A stretch of 64,000 bases of DNA from the NCBI RefSeq assembly GCF_003945385.1, contig NZ_AP018920.1, positions 6,262,001 to 6,326,000 of the forward strand. The letters run 5' to 3'. Positions 43,361-51,362 of this stretch are shown here, in pieces. Each line of letters begins with the position of its first letter. The first letter of the stretch is position 1. This DNA is from Pseudonocardia autotrophica. GTDB taxonomy: Bacteria; Actinomycetota; Actinomycetes; Mycobacteriales; Pseudonocardiaceae. The position numbers and the translations under genes are program-made. The notes below the pieces were generated by a model, which was not told the DNA's origin, searched no databases, and saw only the letters and a list, made by a program, of their open reading frames with translations.

Positions 43361-44233
43361 ATGAAGAACAGCCTCGCGGGCGAGCTGGCGAGCGAATTCG
43401 CCGGCACCATGATCCTCATCCTGTTCGGCTGCGGCGTCGTGGCCCAGGTCGTCACCTCCGAAGGCGCGTCCGGCGACTGGAACAGCCTGGTCTGGGGCTG
43501 GGGCATCGGCGTCATGCTCGGTGTCTACGTCGCGGGCCGGGTCAGCGGCGCCCACCTCAATCCCGCCGTGACGTTCGCACTGGCGGTGTTCAAGGGCTTC
43601 TCCTGGCGGAAGGTGCTGCCGTACTCGCTGGCCCAGCTGGCCGGCGCGTTCGTCGCGGCGCTGATCGTGCGGGCCGTCTACGCCGATGCCCTCGCACGCT
43701 TCGATCCCGAGCACACCGTGGCCACCCAGACGATCTTCTCCACGCTCCCGGGCGAGGGTGTCTCGATCCCCACCGCGTTCCTGGACCAGGTCGTCGGCAC
43801 CGCGATCCTGGTCTTCGTGATCTTCGCCTTGACCAACGCCCTGAACAACCCGCCCGGTGCCAACATGGCCCCGGTCACGATCGGGTTGCTGGTCGTCGGT
43901 ATCGGTGTCGCGTTCGGCACCAACGCGGGTTACGCGATCAACCCGGCCCGCGACCTCGGCCCGCGGCTGGCCTCGTTCCTCACCGGATACGACACCGCAT
44001 TCCACACCGCCGACGGCGTCCTCTACTTCTGGTTGCCGATCATCGCGCCGCTGATCGGCGCGGTCGTCGGTGGCGGGTTGTTCGTGCTGCTCGTCGAGCG
44101 CTACCTCGGCCCCGCGGGGGCCGCCGCCGCGGCCGCCGGCGAGGTGCCCACCGGCCGCGTCCCGCAGCCCGGACCGACCGAGCCGTCCGGCTCGGAGCAC
44201 CGCGCCCCGACCCCCCTGGAGGAGACCCGATGA
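43361..44233 (+). CDS. glycerol/diol facilitator (MIP family, GlpF-like)
   Basis: 290 residues, six membrane helices. Both NPA-type loops are present: SGAHLNPAVTFALAVF and NAGYAINPARDLGPRLAS. The Asp after the second NPAR loop is the mark of glycerol facilitators over water channels. A Pro/Ala-rich C-terminal tail of about 40 residues is soluble. ATG 43361. Its stop overlaps the next ATG by four bases. It would bring glycerol or 1,2-propanediol to the dehydratase. Confidence 0.93.
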   Translation: MKNSLAGELASEFAGTMILILFGCGVVAQVVTSEGASGDWNSLVWGWGIGVMLGVYVAGRVSGAHLNPAVTFALAVFKGFSWRKVLPYSLAQLAGAFVAALIVRAVYADALARFDPEHTVATQTIFSTLPGEGVSIPTAFLDQVVGTAILVFVIFALTNALNNPPGANMAPVTIGLLVVGIGVAFGTNAGYAINPARDLGPRLASFLTGYDTAFHTADGVLYFWLPIIAPLIGAVVGGGLFVLLVERYLGPAGAAAAAAGEVPTGRVPQPGPTEPSGSEHRAPTPLEETR

Positions 44234-44655
44234 CCACCACGCTCGGACCGGCGGACTACCCGCTGTCGGTCAACCGCCCGGACCTGATCCGCACCCCGAG
44301 CGGCAAGCCGATCGCCGAGGTGACCATGCCGGCCGTCGTCGCCGGGGAGATCACCGCCGACGATCTGCGCGTCAGCGCCGACACCCTCAACCTGCAGGGC
44401 CAGATCTCCGACTCCGTCGGCCGCCGGCAGCTCGCCGAGAACATGCGCCGGGCCGCCGAGCTGACCGCGGTGCCCGACGAGGAGGTGCTGGCGATCTACA
44501 ACGCGCTGCGCCCCCGGGCCTCCACCCGGCAACGCCTGACCGAGATCGCCGAGCGACTCGAGTCCGTCTACAGCGCATCGAACTGCGCGGCCCTGGTCCG
44601 CGAGGCCGCGGAGGTCTACGAGGCCCGCAACCTGCTCGCCGGCGAAGGAGCCTGA
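44230..44655 (+). CDS. pduE: diol/glycerol dehydratase small subunit
   Basis: 141 residues. Family stretches are YPLSVNRPDLIRTPSGKPIA, then DDLRVSADTLNLQGQISDSV and GRRQLAENMRRAAELTAVPD. This is the gamma subunit of the adenosylcobalamin-dependent enzyme. ATG overlaps the facilitator stop (ATGA). Here the small subunit comes first, unlike the large-medium-small order of enteric pduCDE. Confidence 0.93.
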   Translation: MTTTLGPADYPLSVNRPDLIRTPSGKPIAEVTMPAVVAGEITADDLRVSADTLNLQGQISDSVGRRQLAENMRRAAELTAVPDEEVLAIYNALRPRASTRQRLTEIAERLESVYSASNCAALVREAAEVYEARNLLAGEGA

Positions 44656-44657
44656 TC

Positions 44658-46379
44658 ATGACCAGCACGCTGCCCGAGACGAACCGGTCCGACACCGCCC
44701 CCCGCACCTCGCTGCGGACCCAGATGCTGGAGTCCCGGCCGGTGAACCTCGACGGCTTCGTCGAGGAGTGGCCCGAGAAGGGCCTGGTCGCGATGGAGAG
44801 CGCGTTCGATCCCGCGCCGTCGGTGCGGGTGCGCGACGGTGTCATCGTCGAGATGGACGGCCGGGAGCGGGCCGACTTCGACTTCATGGACACCTTCATC
44901 GCCGACCACTCGATCGACGTCGAGGTCGCCGAGCGGTCCACCGCGGTCGCCTCGGACGAGATCGCCCGGATGCTGCTCAACCCGACCGTCACCCGGGCCG
45001 AGGTCCTCGACATCACCCGCGGGCTCACCCCGGCGAAGCTGCTCGACGTCGTCAAGCTGATGAACGTCGTCGAGATCATGATGTCGATGCAGAAGATGCG
45101 GGCCCGCCGCACGCCCGCCAACCAGGCGCACTCGACCAGCGCGCTGGACAACCCGATCCAGGTCGCCGCCGACGCCGCCGAGGCCGCCCTGCGCGGGTTC
45201 GCCGAGCTCGAGACCACCCTGGGCGTGCTGCGGTACGCCCCGCTGGTCGCGATCGGGCTGCAGATCGGGGCCCAGTCCGGCCGCGGCGGCGTGATCACCC
45301 AGTGCGCACTGGAGGAGGCCACCGAGCTGGCGCTGGGCATGCGCGGCATCACCGGCTACGCCGAGACCATCTCGGTGTACGGCACCGAGTCGGTGTTCGT
45401 CGACGGCGACGACACACCCTGGTCGAAGACGTTCCTGGCCGGCGCCTACGCCTCGCGCGGGATCAAGATGCGGTTCACCTCGGGCACCGGTTCGGAGGTG
45501 CAGATGGGCAACGCCGAGGGCCGCTCGATGCTGTACCTGGAGATCCGCTGCATCCTGATGGCCAAGGGCGCCGGGGTGCAGGGCCTGCAGAACGGCTCGA
45601 TCAGCTGCATCGGCGTGCCCGGTGCGGTTCCCGGCGGCATCCGCGCCGTCGCGGCGGAGAACCTGATCTGCTCGATGGTCGACCTGGAGTGCGCAGCCGG
45701 CAACGACCAGTCGTTCTCGCACTCGGCGATGCGCCGCACCAGCCGGCTGATGCCGCAGCTGATGGCCGGTCAGGACCTGGTGTGCTCCGGTTTCTCCGGC
45801 GTCCCGAACTCGGACAACATGTTCGCCGGGTCGAACCTCGACGTCGAGGACTACGACGACTGGAACACCATCCAGCGCGACCTGCAGATCGACGGCGGGC
45901 TGCGGCACGTGCGCGAGAGCGAGATCCTCGCTGCCCGCAACCTGGCCGCCCGCGCCATGCAGGCCGTGTTCGCCGAGCTGGACCTGCCCCGGATCACCGA
46001 CGAGGAGATCGAGGCCGCCACCTATGCCAACTCCAGCGCCGACTACCCGGTCCGCGACGTCCTCGAGGACCTCAAGGGCGCCCAGTCCGTGATGGACCGC
46101 GGCATCACCGGCCTGGACCTGGTCAAGATGCTCGAGCGCACCGGGTTCCACTCGGTCGCCGAGAACTACCTGCAGGTGCTGCGTCAGCGGGTGGCCGGTG
46201 ATCTGCTGCAGACCTCGGCGATCCTCGACGAGAACTTCGTCGCCCGGGCCGCCATCAACGACGCCAACGACTACGCGGGTCCCGGCACCGGCTACCGGCT
46301 CACCGGGGAGCGGTGGGAGCAGCTCAAGCGGCTGCGCCACGTCACCAGCGCCGACAACCCGGAGGAGGAGGTCTCGTGA
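44658..46379 (+). CDS. pduC: diol/glycerol dehydratase large subunit
   Basis: 573 residues. It holds the adenosylcobalamin TIM barrel; conserved blocks are LLDVVKLMNVVEIMMSMQKM, ISVYGTESVFVDGDDTPWSK, SGTGSEVQMGNAEGRSMLYL, GLQNGSISCIGVPGAVPGGI and NMFAGSNLDVEDYDDWN. It dehydrates glycerol or 1,2-propanediol to the aldehyde by a radical route. Glycerol and diol forms cannot be told apart here. ATG 44658, two bases after the small-subunit stop. The stop overlaps a GTG that opens a 31-codon frame. Confidence 0.96.
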   Translation: MTSTLPETNRSDTAPRTSLRTQMLESRPVNLDGFVEEWPEKGLVAMESAFDPAPSVRVRDGVIVEMDGRERADFDFMDTFIADHSIDVEVAERSTAVASDEIARMLLNPTVTRAEVLDITRGLTPAKLLDVVKLMNVVEIMMSMQKMRARRTPANQAHSTSALDNPIQVAADAAEAALRGFAELETTLGVLRYAPLVAIGLQIGAQSGRGGVITQCALEEATELALGMRGITGYAETISVYGTESVFVDGDDTPWSKTFLAGAYASRGIKMRFTSGTGSEVQMGNAEGRSMLYLEIRCILMAKGAGVQGLQNGSISCIGVPGAVPGGIRAVAAENLICSMVDLECAAGNDQSFSHSAMRRTSRLMPQLMAGQDLVCSGFSGVPNSDNMFAGSNLDVEDYDDWNTIQRDLQIDGGLRHVRESEILAARNLAARAMQAVFAELDLPRITDEEIEAATYANSSADYPVRDVLEDLKGAQSVMDRGITGLDLVKMLERTGFHSVAENYLQVLRQRVAGDLLQTSAILDENFVARAAINDANDYAGPGTGYRLTGERWEQLKRLRHVTSADNPEEEVS

Positions 46380-46471
46380 GCACCTCCGCCGCTCTCCCGA
46401 TCGCACTCCTGATCACCCGCCCGATCACCCTCCTGATCACCGTCCCGACCACCGGGGAGATCACCTCATGA
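46376..46471 (+). CDS. 31-residue hydrophobic micro-ORF coupling large and medium dehydratase subunits
   Basis: GTG at 46376 overlaps the large-subunit stop (GTGA), and the TGA at 46469 overlaps the medium-subunit ATG (ATGA). The product starts VSTSAALPIALLITRPITLL and is hydrophobic. It contains an internal 24-base duplication (46406-46429 and 46430-46453, about 21 of 24 identical), giving LLITRPIT and LLITVPTT. It may be a small membrane peptide or a pure translation-coupling device. Overlaps on both sides argue against chance. No homologue known to me. Confidence 0.55.
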   Translation: MSTSAALPIALLITRPITLLITVPTTGEITS

Positions 46472-47040
46472 GCGACACCCCGCTGTCCCTGCGCGAGATC
46501 GGCCCGGCCGAGCGCGGCACCCGCTCCGACGAGGTCGTCGTCGCCGTGTCGCCGGCCTTCGGCGGCTATTTCACCAAGACCATCGTCGACGTCCCCCATC
46601 GCGAGGTGCTGCGCCAGTGCCTGGCCGGCATCGAGGAGCAGGGGGTGACCGCCCGGATCATCCGGGTCTGGAACACCGCCGATCTCGCCGCGATCGCCTA
46701 CACCGGTGCGCAGCTGTCCGGCTCGGGTATCGCGGTAGGCCTGCTGTCGCGGGGCACCACGATCATCCACCAGAAGGACCTGCCGCGGCTGTCCAACCTG
46801 GAGCTGTTCCCGCAGTCGCCGCTGCTCGACGCCGAGGTCTTCCGCGGCATCGGCTCGAACGCCGCGCAGTACGCCAAGGGCGAGTCCCCGCGGCCGGTGC
46901 CGACCCGCAACGACCAGATGGCCCGCCCGCGCTGGCAGGCCAAGGCGGCGTTGCTGCACCTCAAGGAGTTCGAGCAGATCCGTAGCGACGCCGGGCCGGT
47001 CGAGGTCGAGATCGCGTCCTCGCTCAGCCACGCGGGCTGA
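46468..47040 (+). CDS. pduD: diol/glycerol dehydratase medium subunit
   Basis: 190 residues. Conserved parts are DEVVVAVSPAFGGYFTKTIV, GVTARIIRVWNTADLAAIAY, GSGIAVGLLSRGTTIIHQKD and LSNLELFPQSPLLDAEVFRG. This is the beta subunit that helps bind adenosylcobalamin. ATG 46468 is coupled to the micro-ORF upstream. Confidence 0.94.
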   Translation: MSDTPLSLREIGPAERGTRSDEVVVAVSPAFGGYFTKTIVDVPHREVLRQCLAGIEEQGVTARIIRVWNTADLAAIAYTGAQLSGSGIAVGLLSRGTTIIHQKDLPRLSNLELFPQSPLLDAEVFRGIGSNAAQYAKGESPRPVPTRNDQMARPRWQAKAALLHLKEFEQIRSDAGPVEVEIASSLSHAG

Positions 47041-47069
47041 GCCACCGGGTCGAGGAAGGGAGAGCGCAG

Positions 47070-48899
47070 ATGCTGGTCGTCGGCGTCGACATCGGCAACT
47101 CCACGACGGAGGCGTGCGTCGCGGAGCTCGACGGCGGGGTCGAGTACCTCGGTACGGCACTGACCGGGACCACCGGGGTCAAGGGCACCCCGGACAACGC
47201 CCAGGGCGCGGTCACCGCGGTGCGCCGCGCCCTGGAGCGGGCGGGGCGGGCACCGGAGTCCCTGGACCTGGTGCTGCTCAACGAGGCCACCCCGGTGATC
47301 AGCGGTCTCGCCATGGAGACGATCACCGAGACCATCATCACCGAGTCCACGATGATCGGGCACAACCCCGCGACCCCCGGCGGTTGCGGGGTGGGGGTCG
47401 GGACGACGGTCGCGGTCGCCGATCTGGCCGACGGTGCCGTCCCCGACGGCCCGGTCATCGTGGTCGTCGAACGGGGCTGGGACTTCGACCGGGTCGCGGC
47501 CGTGCTCAACGCGGCGGTGGAACGGGGCGTCGAGCTCGTCGCCGCGGTCCTGGCCGCCGACGACGCGGTGCTGGTGGCCAACCGCATCTCGGTGTCGATC
47601 CCGATCGTCGACGAGGTCGGCGCCGTCGAGCGTGTCCCGCTCGGCATGCCGGCCGCCGTCGAGGTGGCCGCGGCGGGCCGCACGATCCGGACGCTGTCGG
47701 ACTCCTACGGCCTGGCCACGGTGTTCGGCCTGACCCCGGAGCAGACCAAGCAGGTCTCGCCGGTGGCCCGGGCGCTGACCGGCAACCGGTCCGCGGTGGT
47801 GGTGCGGACCCCGGCCGGCGACGTCACCGATCGCAAGGTGCCGGTGGGCGAGCTCGTCCTGACCGGGGCGGGCAAGACGCTGCGCGTCGACGTCGACGCG
47901 GGCGCCGACTCGATCATGGAGCACCTGGCCAGGGTGCAGCCGCTCGACGACGCCACCGGGGAGCCGGGCACCCATGTCGGCGGGATGCTGGCCGGGGTCC
48001 GCGACACGATGACCGACGTCACCGGTCAGAGCGCAGGCGACATCCGGATCCGGGACGTGCTGGCGATCGACACCTTCGTCCCGCGGGAGGTCCGCGGCGG
48101 CCTGGCCGGGGAGGTCTCGCTGGAGAACGCCGTCGCCCTCGCGGCGATGGTCCGGACCAGTCGCAGCCGCATGCAGGTCGTCGCCGACCGGGTCGCCGAG
48201 GCGCTGGGCTGTGCGGCCCGGATCGGCGGGGTGGAGGGCGAGATGGCCGTCCGCGGTGCGCTCACCACGCCCGGCACCGACAAGCCGATCGCGGTGCTCG
48301 ACCTGGGTGGTGGCTCCACCGACGCGGCGTTGCTGACCCGCGAGGGCGAGTGCACCGCGGTGCACGTGGCCGGGGCCGGGGAGCTGGTCACGAAGCTGAT
48401 CGACTCCGAGCTGGCGCTGGACAACCGGGACACCGCGGAGGCGGTGAAGTGGCACCCACTGGCCAAGGTGGAGAGCTTCTTCCACATCCGGCACGAGGAC
48501 GGCACCGTCCAGTTCTTCACCGAGCCGCTGCCGCCCGAGATCTTCGCCCGCGTGGTCTGCATGACCCCGGACGGTCCGGTCCCGATCGACACCCGGCACG
48601 GCATCGACCACGTCCGGCGGGTGCGGCGCGAGGCGAAGCGGCGCGTCTTCGTGGTGAACGCGTTGCGCGCGTTGCGCCAGGTCGCGCCCGGCGGGTCGCT
48701 GCGGGTGCTGGACTTCGTCGTGCTGCTCGGCGGTTCGGCGCTCGACTTCGAGATCCCGGACATGATCTCCGACGCCCTCGCCGGGCACGGCATCGTCTGC
48801 GGCACGGGGAACGTGCACGGCACCGAGGGCCCGCGCAACGCCGTCGCGTCGGGCCTCGTCGACTCCTACGCCGCGGTCCCGGTGGAGGTGGCGTTATGA
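47070..48899 (+). CDS. pduG: diol dehydratase reactivase large subunit
   Basis: 609 residues, ASKHA/Hsp70-like ATPase fold: VVGVDIGNSTTEACVAELDG at the N-terminus, AVLDLGGGSTDAALL as second phosphate motif, and FVVLLGGSALDFEIPDMISD near the C-terminus. It removes damaged cobalamin from the inactivated dehydratase at the cost of ATP. ATG 47070 follows GGAAGGGAGAG. Its stop overlaps the small reactivase subunit ATG. Confidence 0.95.
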   Translation: MLVVGVDIGNSTTEACVAELDGGVEYLGTALTGTTGVKGTPDNAQGAVTAVRRALERAGRAPESLDLVLLNEATPVISGLAMETITETIITESTMIGHNPATPGGCGVGVGTTVAVADLADGAVPDGPVIVVVERGWDFDRVAAVLNAAVERGVELVAAVLAADDAVLVANRISVSIPIVDEVGAVERVPLGMPAAVEVAAAGRTIRTLSDSYGLATVFGLTPEQTKQVSPVARALTGNRSAVVVRTPAGDVTDRKVPVGELVLTGAGKTLRVDVDAGADSIMEHLARVQPLDDATGEPGTHVGGMLAGVRDTMTDVTGQSAGDIRIRDVLAIDTFVPREVRGGLAGEVSLENAVALAAMVRTSRSRMQVVADRVAEALGCAARIGGVEGEMAVRGALTTPGTDKPIAVLDLGGGSTDAALLTREGECTAVHVAGAGELVTKLIDSELALDNRDTAEAVKWHPLAKVESFFHIRHEDGTVQFFTEPLPPEIFARVVCMTPDGPVPIDTRHGIDHVRRVRREAKRRVFVVNALRALRQVAPGGSLRVLDFVVLLGGSALDFEIPDMISDALAGHGIVCGTGNVHGTEGPRNAVASGLVDSYAAVPVEVAL

Positions 48900-49480
48900 G
48901 TGCCGTCGAGGACCCGGACCGCCCGGCCGTCCTCGTCCGGCACCACCCCGATGCGCCCGCCGAGGTGCTCCGCCAGGTCTGCGCGGGCATCGAGGAGGAG
49001 GGGGTGCCGCTGATCGCGGCCGCCGCCGGCCCGTCCCCCTCCTCCGCGGGCCCCTCCTCCGCCGGCTCCTCTTCCGCCGGCTCCTCCTCCGCGGGCCCTT
49101 CCTCCGGCACCCCTTCCTCCGGCACCCCCTCCTCCGGCACCCCCTCCTCCGGCACCCCCTCCTCCGCCGACCGCGACGGGCCGGACGCCGCCGATGCCGC
49201 GACCGCGCTCGCGCACCGCGCTGCGTTGCGGTCCCGGCTCGACACCGGGATCGGGATCGACAGCCGGGGCCGGGTCGTCGTCCACCACGCGAAGCTGCCG
49301 CTGGACCGGCCCGCCTACGTCGAGCCCGCCGCGGGTGAGACCGCGCGGGCCGCCGAGGACCCGGTACCGCCCGGCCGGCGCGCAGGGGCAGCCGCCGCGC
49401 GGATCGTCACGGGCCTGGCCCTCCCGCGCGCCGTGACGGCCCGCCCGGTCACCGGCACGGCCGGGACGGACCCGCCGTGA
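48896..49480 (+). CDS. pduH: diol dehydratase reactivase small subunit with low-complexity insertion
   Basis: 194 residues against the usual 115-125. The N-terminus (PAVLVRHHPDAPAEVLRQVC, AGIEEEGVPL) and the later TALAHRAALRSRLDTGIGID, GRVVVHHAKLPLDRP match PduH. Between them (about residues 42-90, 49020-49170) is a Ser/Gly/Pro/Thr insertion made of repeated SSAGS and SSGTP units, coded by tandem 15-base repeats. Another tail of about 40 residues follows. ATG 48896 overlaps pduG. Its stop overlaps the next GTG (GTGA). Confidence 0.85.
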   Translation: MSAVEDPDRPAVLVRHHPDAPAEVLRQVCAGIEEEGVPLIAAAAGPSPSSAGPSSAGSSSAGSSSAGPSSGTPSSGTPSSGTPSSGTPSSADRDGPDAADAATALAHRAALRSRLDTGIGIDSRGRVVVHHAKLPLDRPAYVEPAAGETARAAEDPVPPGRRAGAAAARIVTGLALPRAVTARPVTGTAGTDPP

Positions 49481-49608
49481 CGGCGCGGGCGATGCTGTGG
49501 GCGGCGATGCTGGGAATGCTCGCGATCCGGTCGGTGGTGCTGCAGGCTGCTGTCGTGCTCACAATGGCGCTGCTCGTGTTCGCTGTGGAGAGGACATTCG
49601 TCCGATGA
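49477..49608 (+). CDS. 43-residue predicted membrane micro-ORF
   Basis: GTG 49477 overlaps the pduH stop (GTGA), and the TGA at 49606 overlaps the ATG of the FhuF-like gene (ATGA). The product reads VTARAMLWAAMLGMLAIRSV, then a second hydrophobic run LQAAVVLTMALLVFAVE and ends ERTFVR, so one or two membrane passes. Tight overlap on both sides, codon use like its neighbours, and the hydrophobic character support a real small protein. No homologue is known to me. Confidence 0.6.
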   Translation: MTARAMLWAAMLGMLAIRSVVLQAAVVLTMALLVFAVERTFVR

Positions 49609-50390
49609 TCGGTTCCGGGGACAGCCTCGTCGGCGCACCGCCGGACGGGCCGGACACTGCGCAGCCGTCGATGCAGCCGTCGATCTCCCGTGTGCTGGCC
49701 GACCTCGCCGCGGTGGGGCCCTTCTTCGAGCTGCGCGACGTCGTCGCCGAGCGCGCCGAGGGCCGCGTCGTCCGCCCGTGCACCGCCCTGCTCGGCGAGC
49801 TCGACGAGCGGATCGAGCGCACCCGCGTCGCGCTGGACGCCCATGGCCGGCTCGGCCGCCGGATCGCCGCCTCGATCACCGCGCAGGGGCTCGCGGCGAA
49901 GCTCGTCTCCGGGCCGGTGGCCGCGATGGCGATGCACGACGTCGCCGTGGACACGACCCGCGCCACCGTGTGGTGGTCGGCCACCCCCGCCGGCGACGTG
50001 GTGGCGCTGGACCCGGTGCGGTTCGTCCCGTCCCGGGACACCGTCGCCCGGTTCCCGGTCGTCGACGAGATCCTGGTGCCGCTGGTGGAGGCCATCCACG
50101 ACGGGTTCGGGGTCTCGCCGACGGTGCTGTGGGGCAACGTGGCGTCCTCGGTCGCCGGGGCCAAGCGGGTGCTCGACATCCAGCGCCCGGACCTCGCCCG
50201 GCAGGTCGCCGACGCTGCCGCGGACATGCTGGCGCACCCGAGGCTGAGCGAGGAGGGAGAGCGCCGTGATCCGGTCGCGCCCGACCAGCTCTGGACCTAC
50301 CGCCGCCGCTCCTGCTGCCTGTACTACCGGCTGCCCGGCGGGAACGTCTGTGCCGACTGCGTCCTGCAGAACCGCTGGTCAGACCACTGA
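49605..50390 (+). CDS. FhuF-like [2Fe-2S] protein
   Basis: 261 residues. The C-terminal RRSCCLYYRLPGGNVCADCV fits the FhuF-type cysteine set C-C-x10-C-x2-C that holds a [2Fe-2S] cluster, preceded by VLWGNVASSVAGAKRVLDIQ typical of FhuF-like proteins. Classic FhuF reduces ferric siderophores. Here it ends a B12-dependent dehydratase operon and could instead reduce cob(III/II)alamin released by the reactivase; that is inference. ATG 49605 overlaps the micro-ORF stop. Confidence 0.82.
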   Translation: MIGSGDSLVGAPPDGPDTAQPSMQPSISRVLADLAAVGPFFELRDVVAERAEGRVVRPCTALLGELDERIERTRVALDAHGRLGRRIAASITAQGLAAKLVSGPVAAMAMHDVAVDTTRATVWWSATPAGDVVALDPVRFVPSRDTVARFPVVDEILVPLVEAIHDGFGVSPTVLWGNVASSVAGAKRVLDIQRPDLARQVADAAADMLAHPRLSEEGERRDPVAPDQLWTYRRRSCCLYYRLPGGNVCADCVLQNRWSDH

Positions 50391-50449
50391 GGTCGGCATC
50401 GGTGCCGGGCGTGCGGCTCGGTCGGCCCGGATCCGGTGCCGATATCGGC

Positions 50450-50480
50450 TTGCACCTCCACCGACTGGAGACGCGACGCT
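50450..50480 (+). promoter_or_regulatory. MerR-type promoter in front of the Zn-protease gene
   Basis: A -35-like TTGCAC (50450-50455) and a -10-like GACGCT (50475-50480) are separated by 19 bases, longer than the normal 17. The spacer holds the dyad CTCCA-CCGAC-TGGAG (50456-50470). This is the arrangement of promoters remodelled by MerR-family activators. The ATG starts six bases after the -10, so the mRNA would be leaderless. No merR gene is in the window. Confidence 0.5.
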
Positions 50481-50486
50481 CGGAGC

Positions 50487-51362
50487 ATGACCTTCACCGT
50501 GCTGGACACCGGACCGGCGATGCGGGAGATCCTGCACGCGGCCGAGCAGGATCGCGCCGATCTGCTGCGCACGGCGCTGGAGCCGGCGGCGGGCCTGTAC
50601 CGCTTCTATCCCGGCGAGCCCGACCTGATCCGGATGCACCGGATGGGCCCCGGTTTTCCCCTCGACCGTGACGTCGATCTGTCGCTGGACGGTCTCCGGC
50701 GGCTGGAGGAAGCGAACGCGTGGGAGCGGATCGGTGATGCCCTGCGCCGGGCGGCCACGCTTCTCGAACGGGCCGATCCCGGTCTGCAGGTACCCGACGC
50801 CACCGTGCTTCTGGTGCTGGGACACCCGACCGACGAGTTCTTCCACGACGTCAACCTCGGGATGACCGCCAACGGCTCGATGCCCGGGTATCTCTACCTC
50901 AACGTCTGGCCGTCGCCGGAGAACCTGGCCCGGCTGGAGGCAACGGCCGTGCACGAGCTGAACCACAACGCCCGGTACGCGCCCGGCAACGTGGTATGGG
51001 ATCCGGCCACGGTCACCGTCGGCGAGTACGTGGTCTCCGAGGGCTTGGCCGATGCCTTCGCCCGCGAGCTGTACGGCGACGAACTGGGACGGACCCGGAT
51101 CGGAGTACCCCTTGCCGATGACGACGAGGTGTTCCGCCGAGTTCTCACCGGGCTCGACGTGACCGGGATGCAGAACTTCTCCGCCTGGGTGTTCGGGGAC
51201 GCGCATGCCGCGAGGTTCGGCGGTGAGCCGGTCGGTCTCCCGACGGGGGCGGGATACGCGGCCGGCAACAGGCTCGTGGACACCTACCTCGCGCAGACCG
51301 GACGGACCGCGTCGGAGTGTCTGCTGGCGCCGGCGGCCGAGGTCATCGCCGCATCGGTGTAA
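50487..51362 (+). CDS. DUF2268-type predicted Zn-dependent protease
   Basis: 291 residues. The zinc-protease motif HELNHNARYA lies at about residue 156, with preceding MPGYLYLNVWP and following VSEGLADAFARELYG, as in the DUF2268 family of putative intracellular Zn proteases. ATG 50487 is set by the MerR-type leaderless promoter. It follows the dehydratase operon on the same strand but has its own promoter. Target unknown. Confidence 0.85.
   Translation: MTFTVLDTGPAMREILHAAEQDRADLLRTALEPAAGLYRFYPGEPDLIRMHRMGPGFPLDRDVDLSLDGLRRLEEANAWERIGDALRRAATLLERADPGLQVPDATVLLVLGHPTDEFFHDVNLGMTANGSMPGYLYLNVWPSPENLARLEATAVHELNHNARYAPGNVVWDPATVTVGEYVVSEGLADAFARELYGDELGRTRIGVPLADDDEVFRRVLTGLDVTGMQNFSAWVFGDAHAARFGGEPVGLPTGAGYAAGNRLVDTYLAQTGRTASECLLAPAAEVIAASV

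Noticed and set aside
47114..48895. Plus-strand frame overlapping the reactivase large subunit
   Set aside because: Arg/Gly-rich shadow; only the part from 48896 (reactivase small subunit) is real.
42930..50390. Bacterial microcompartment locus
   Set aside because: No BMC-domain shell protein or encapsulation partners are encoded anywhere in the window.
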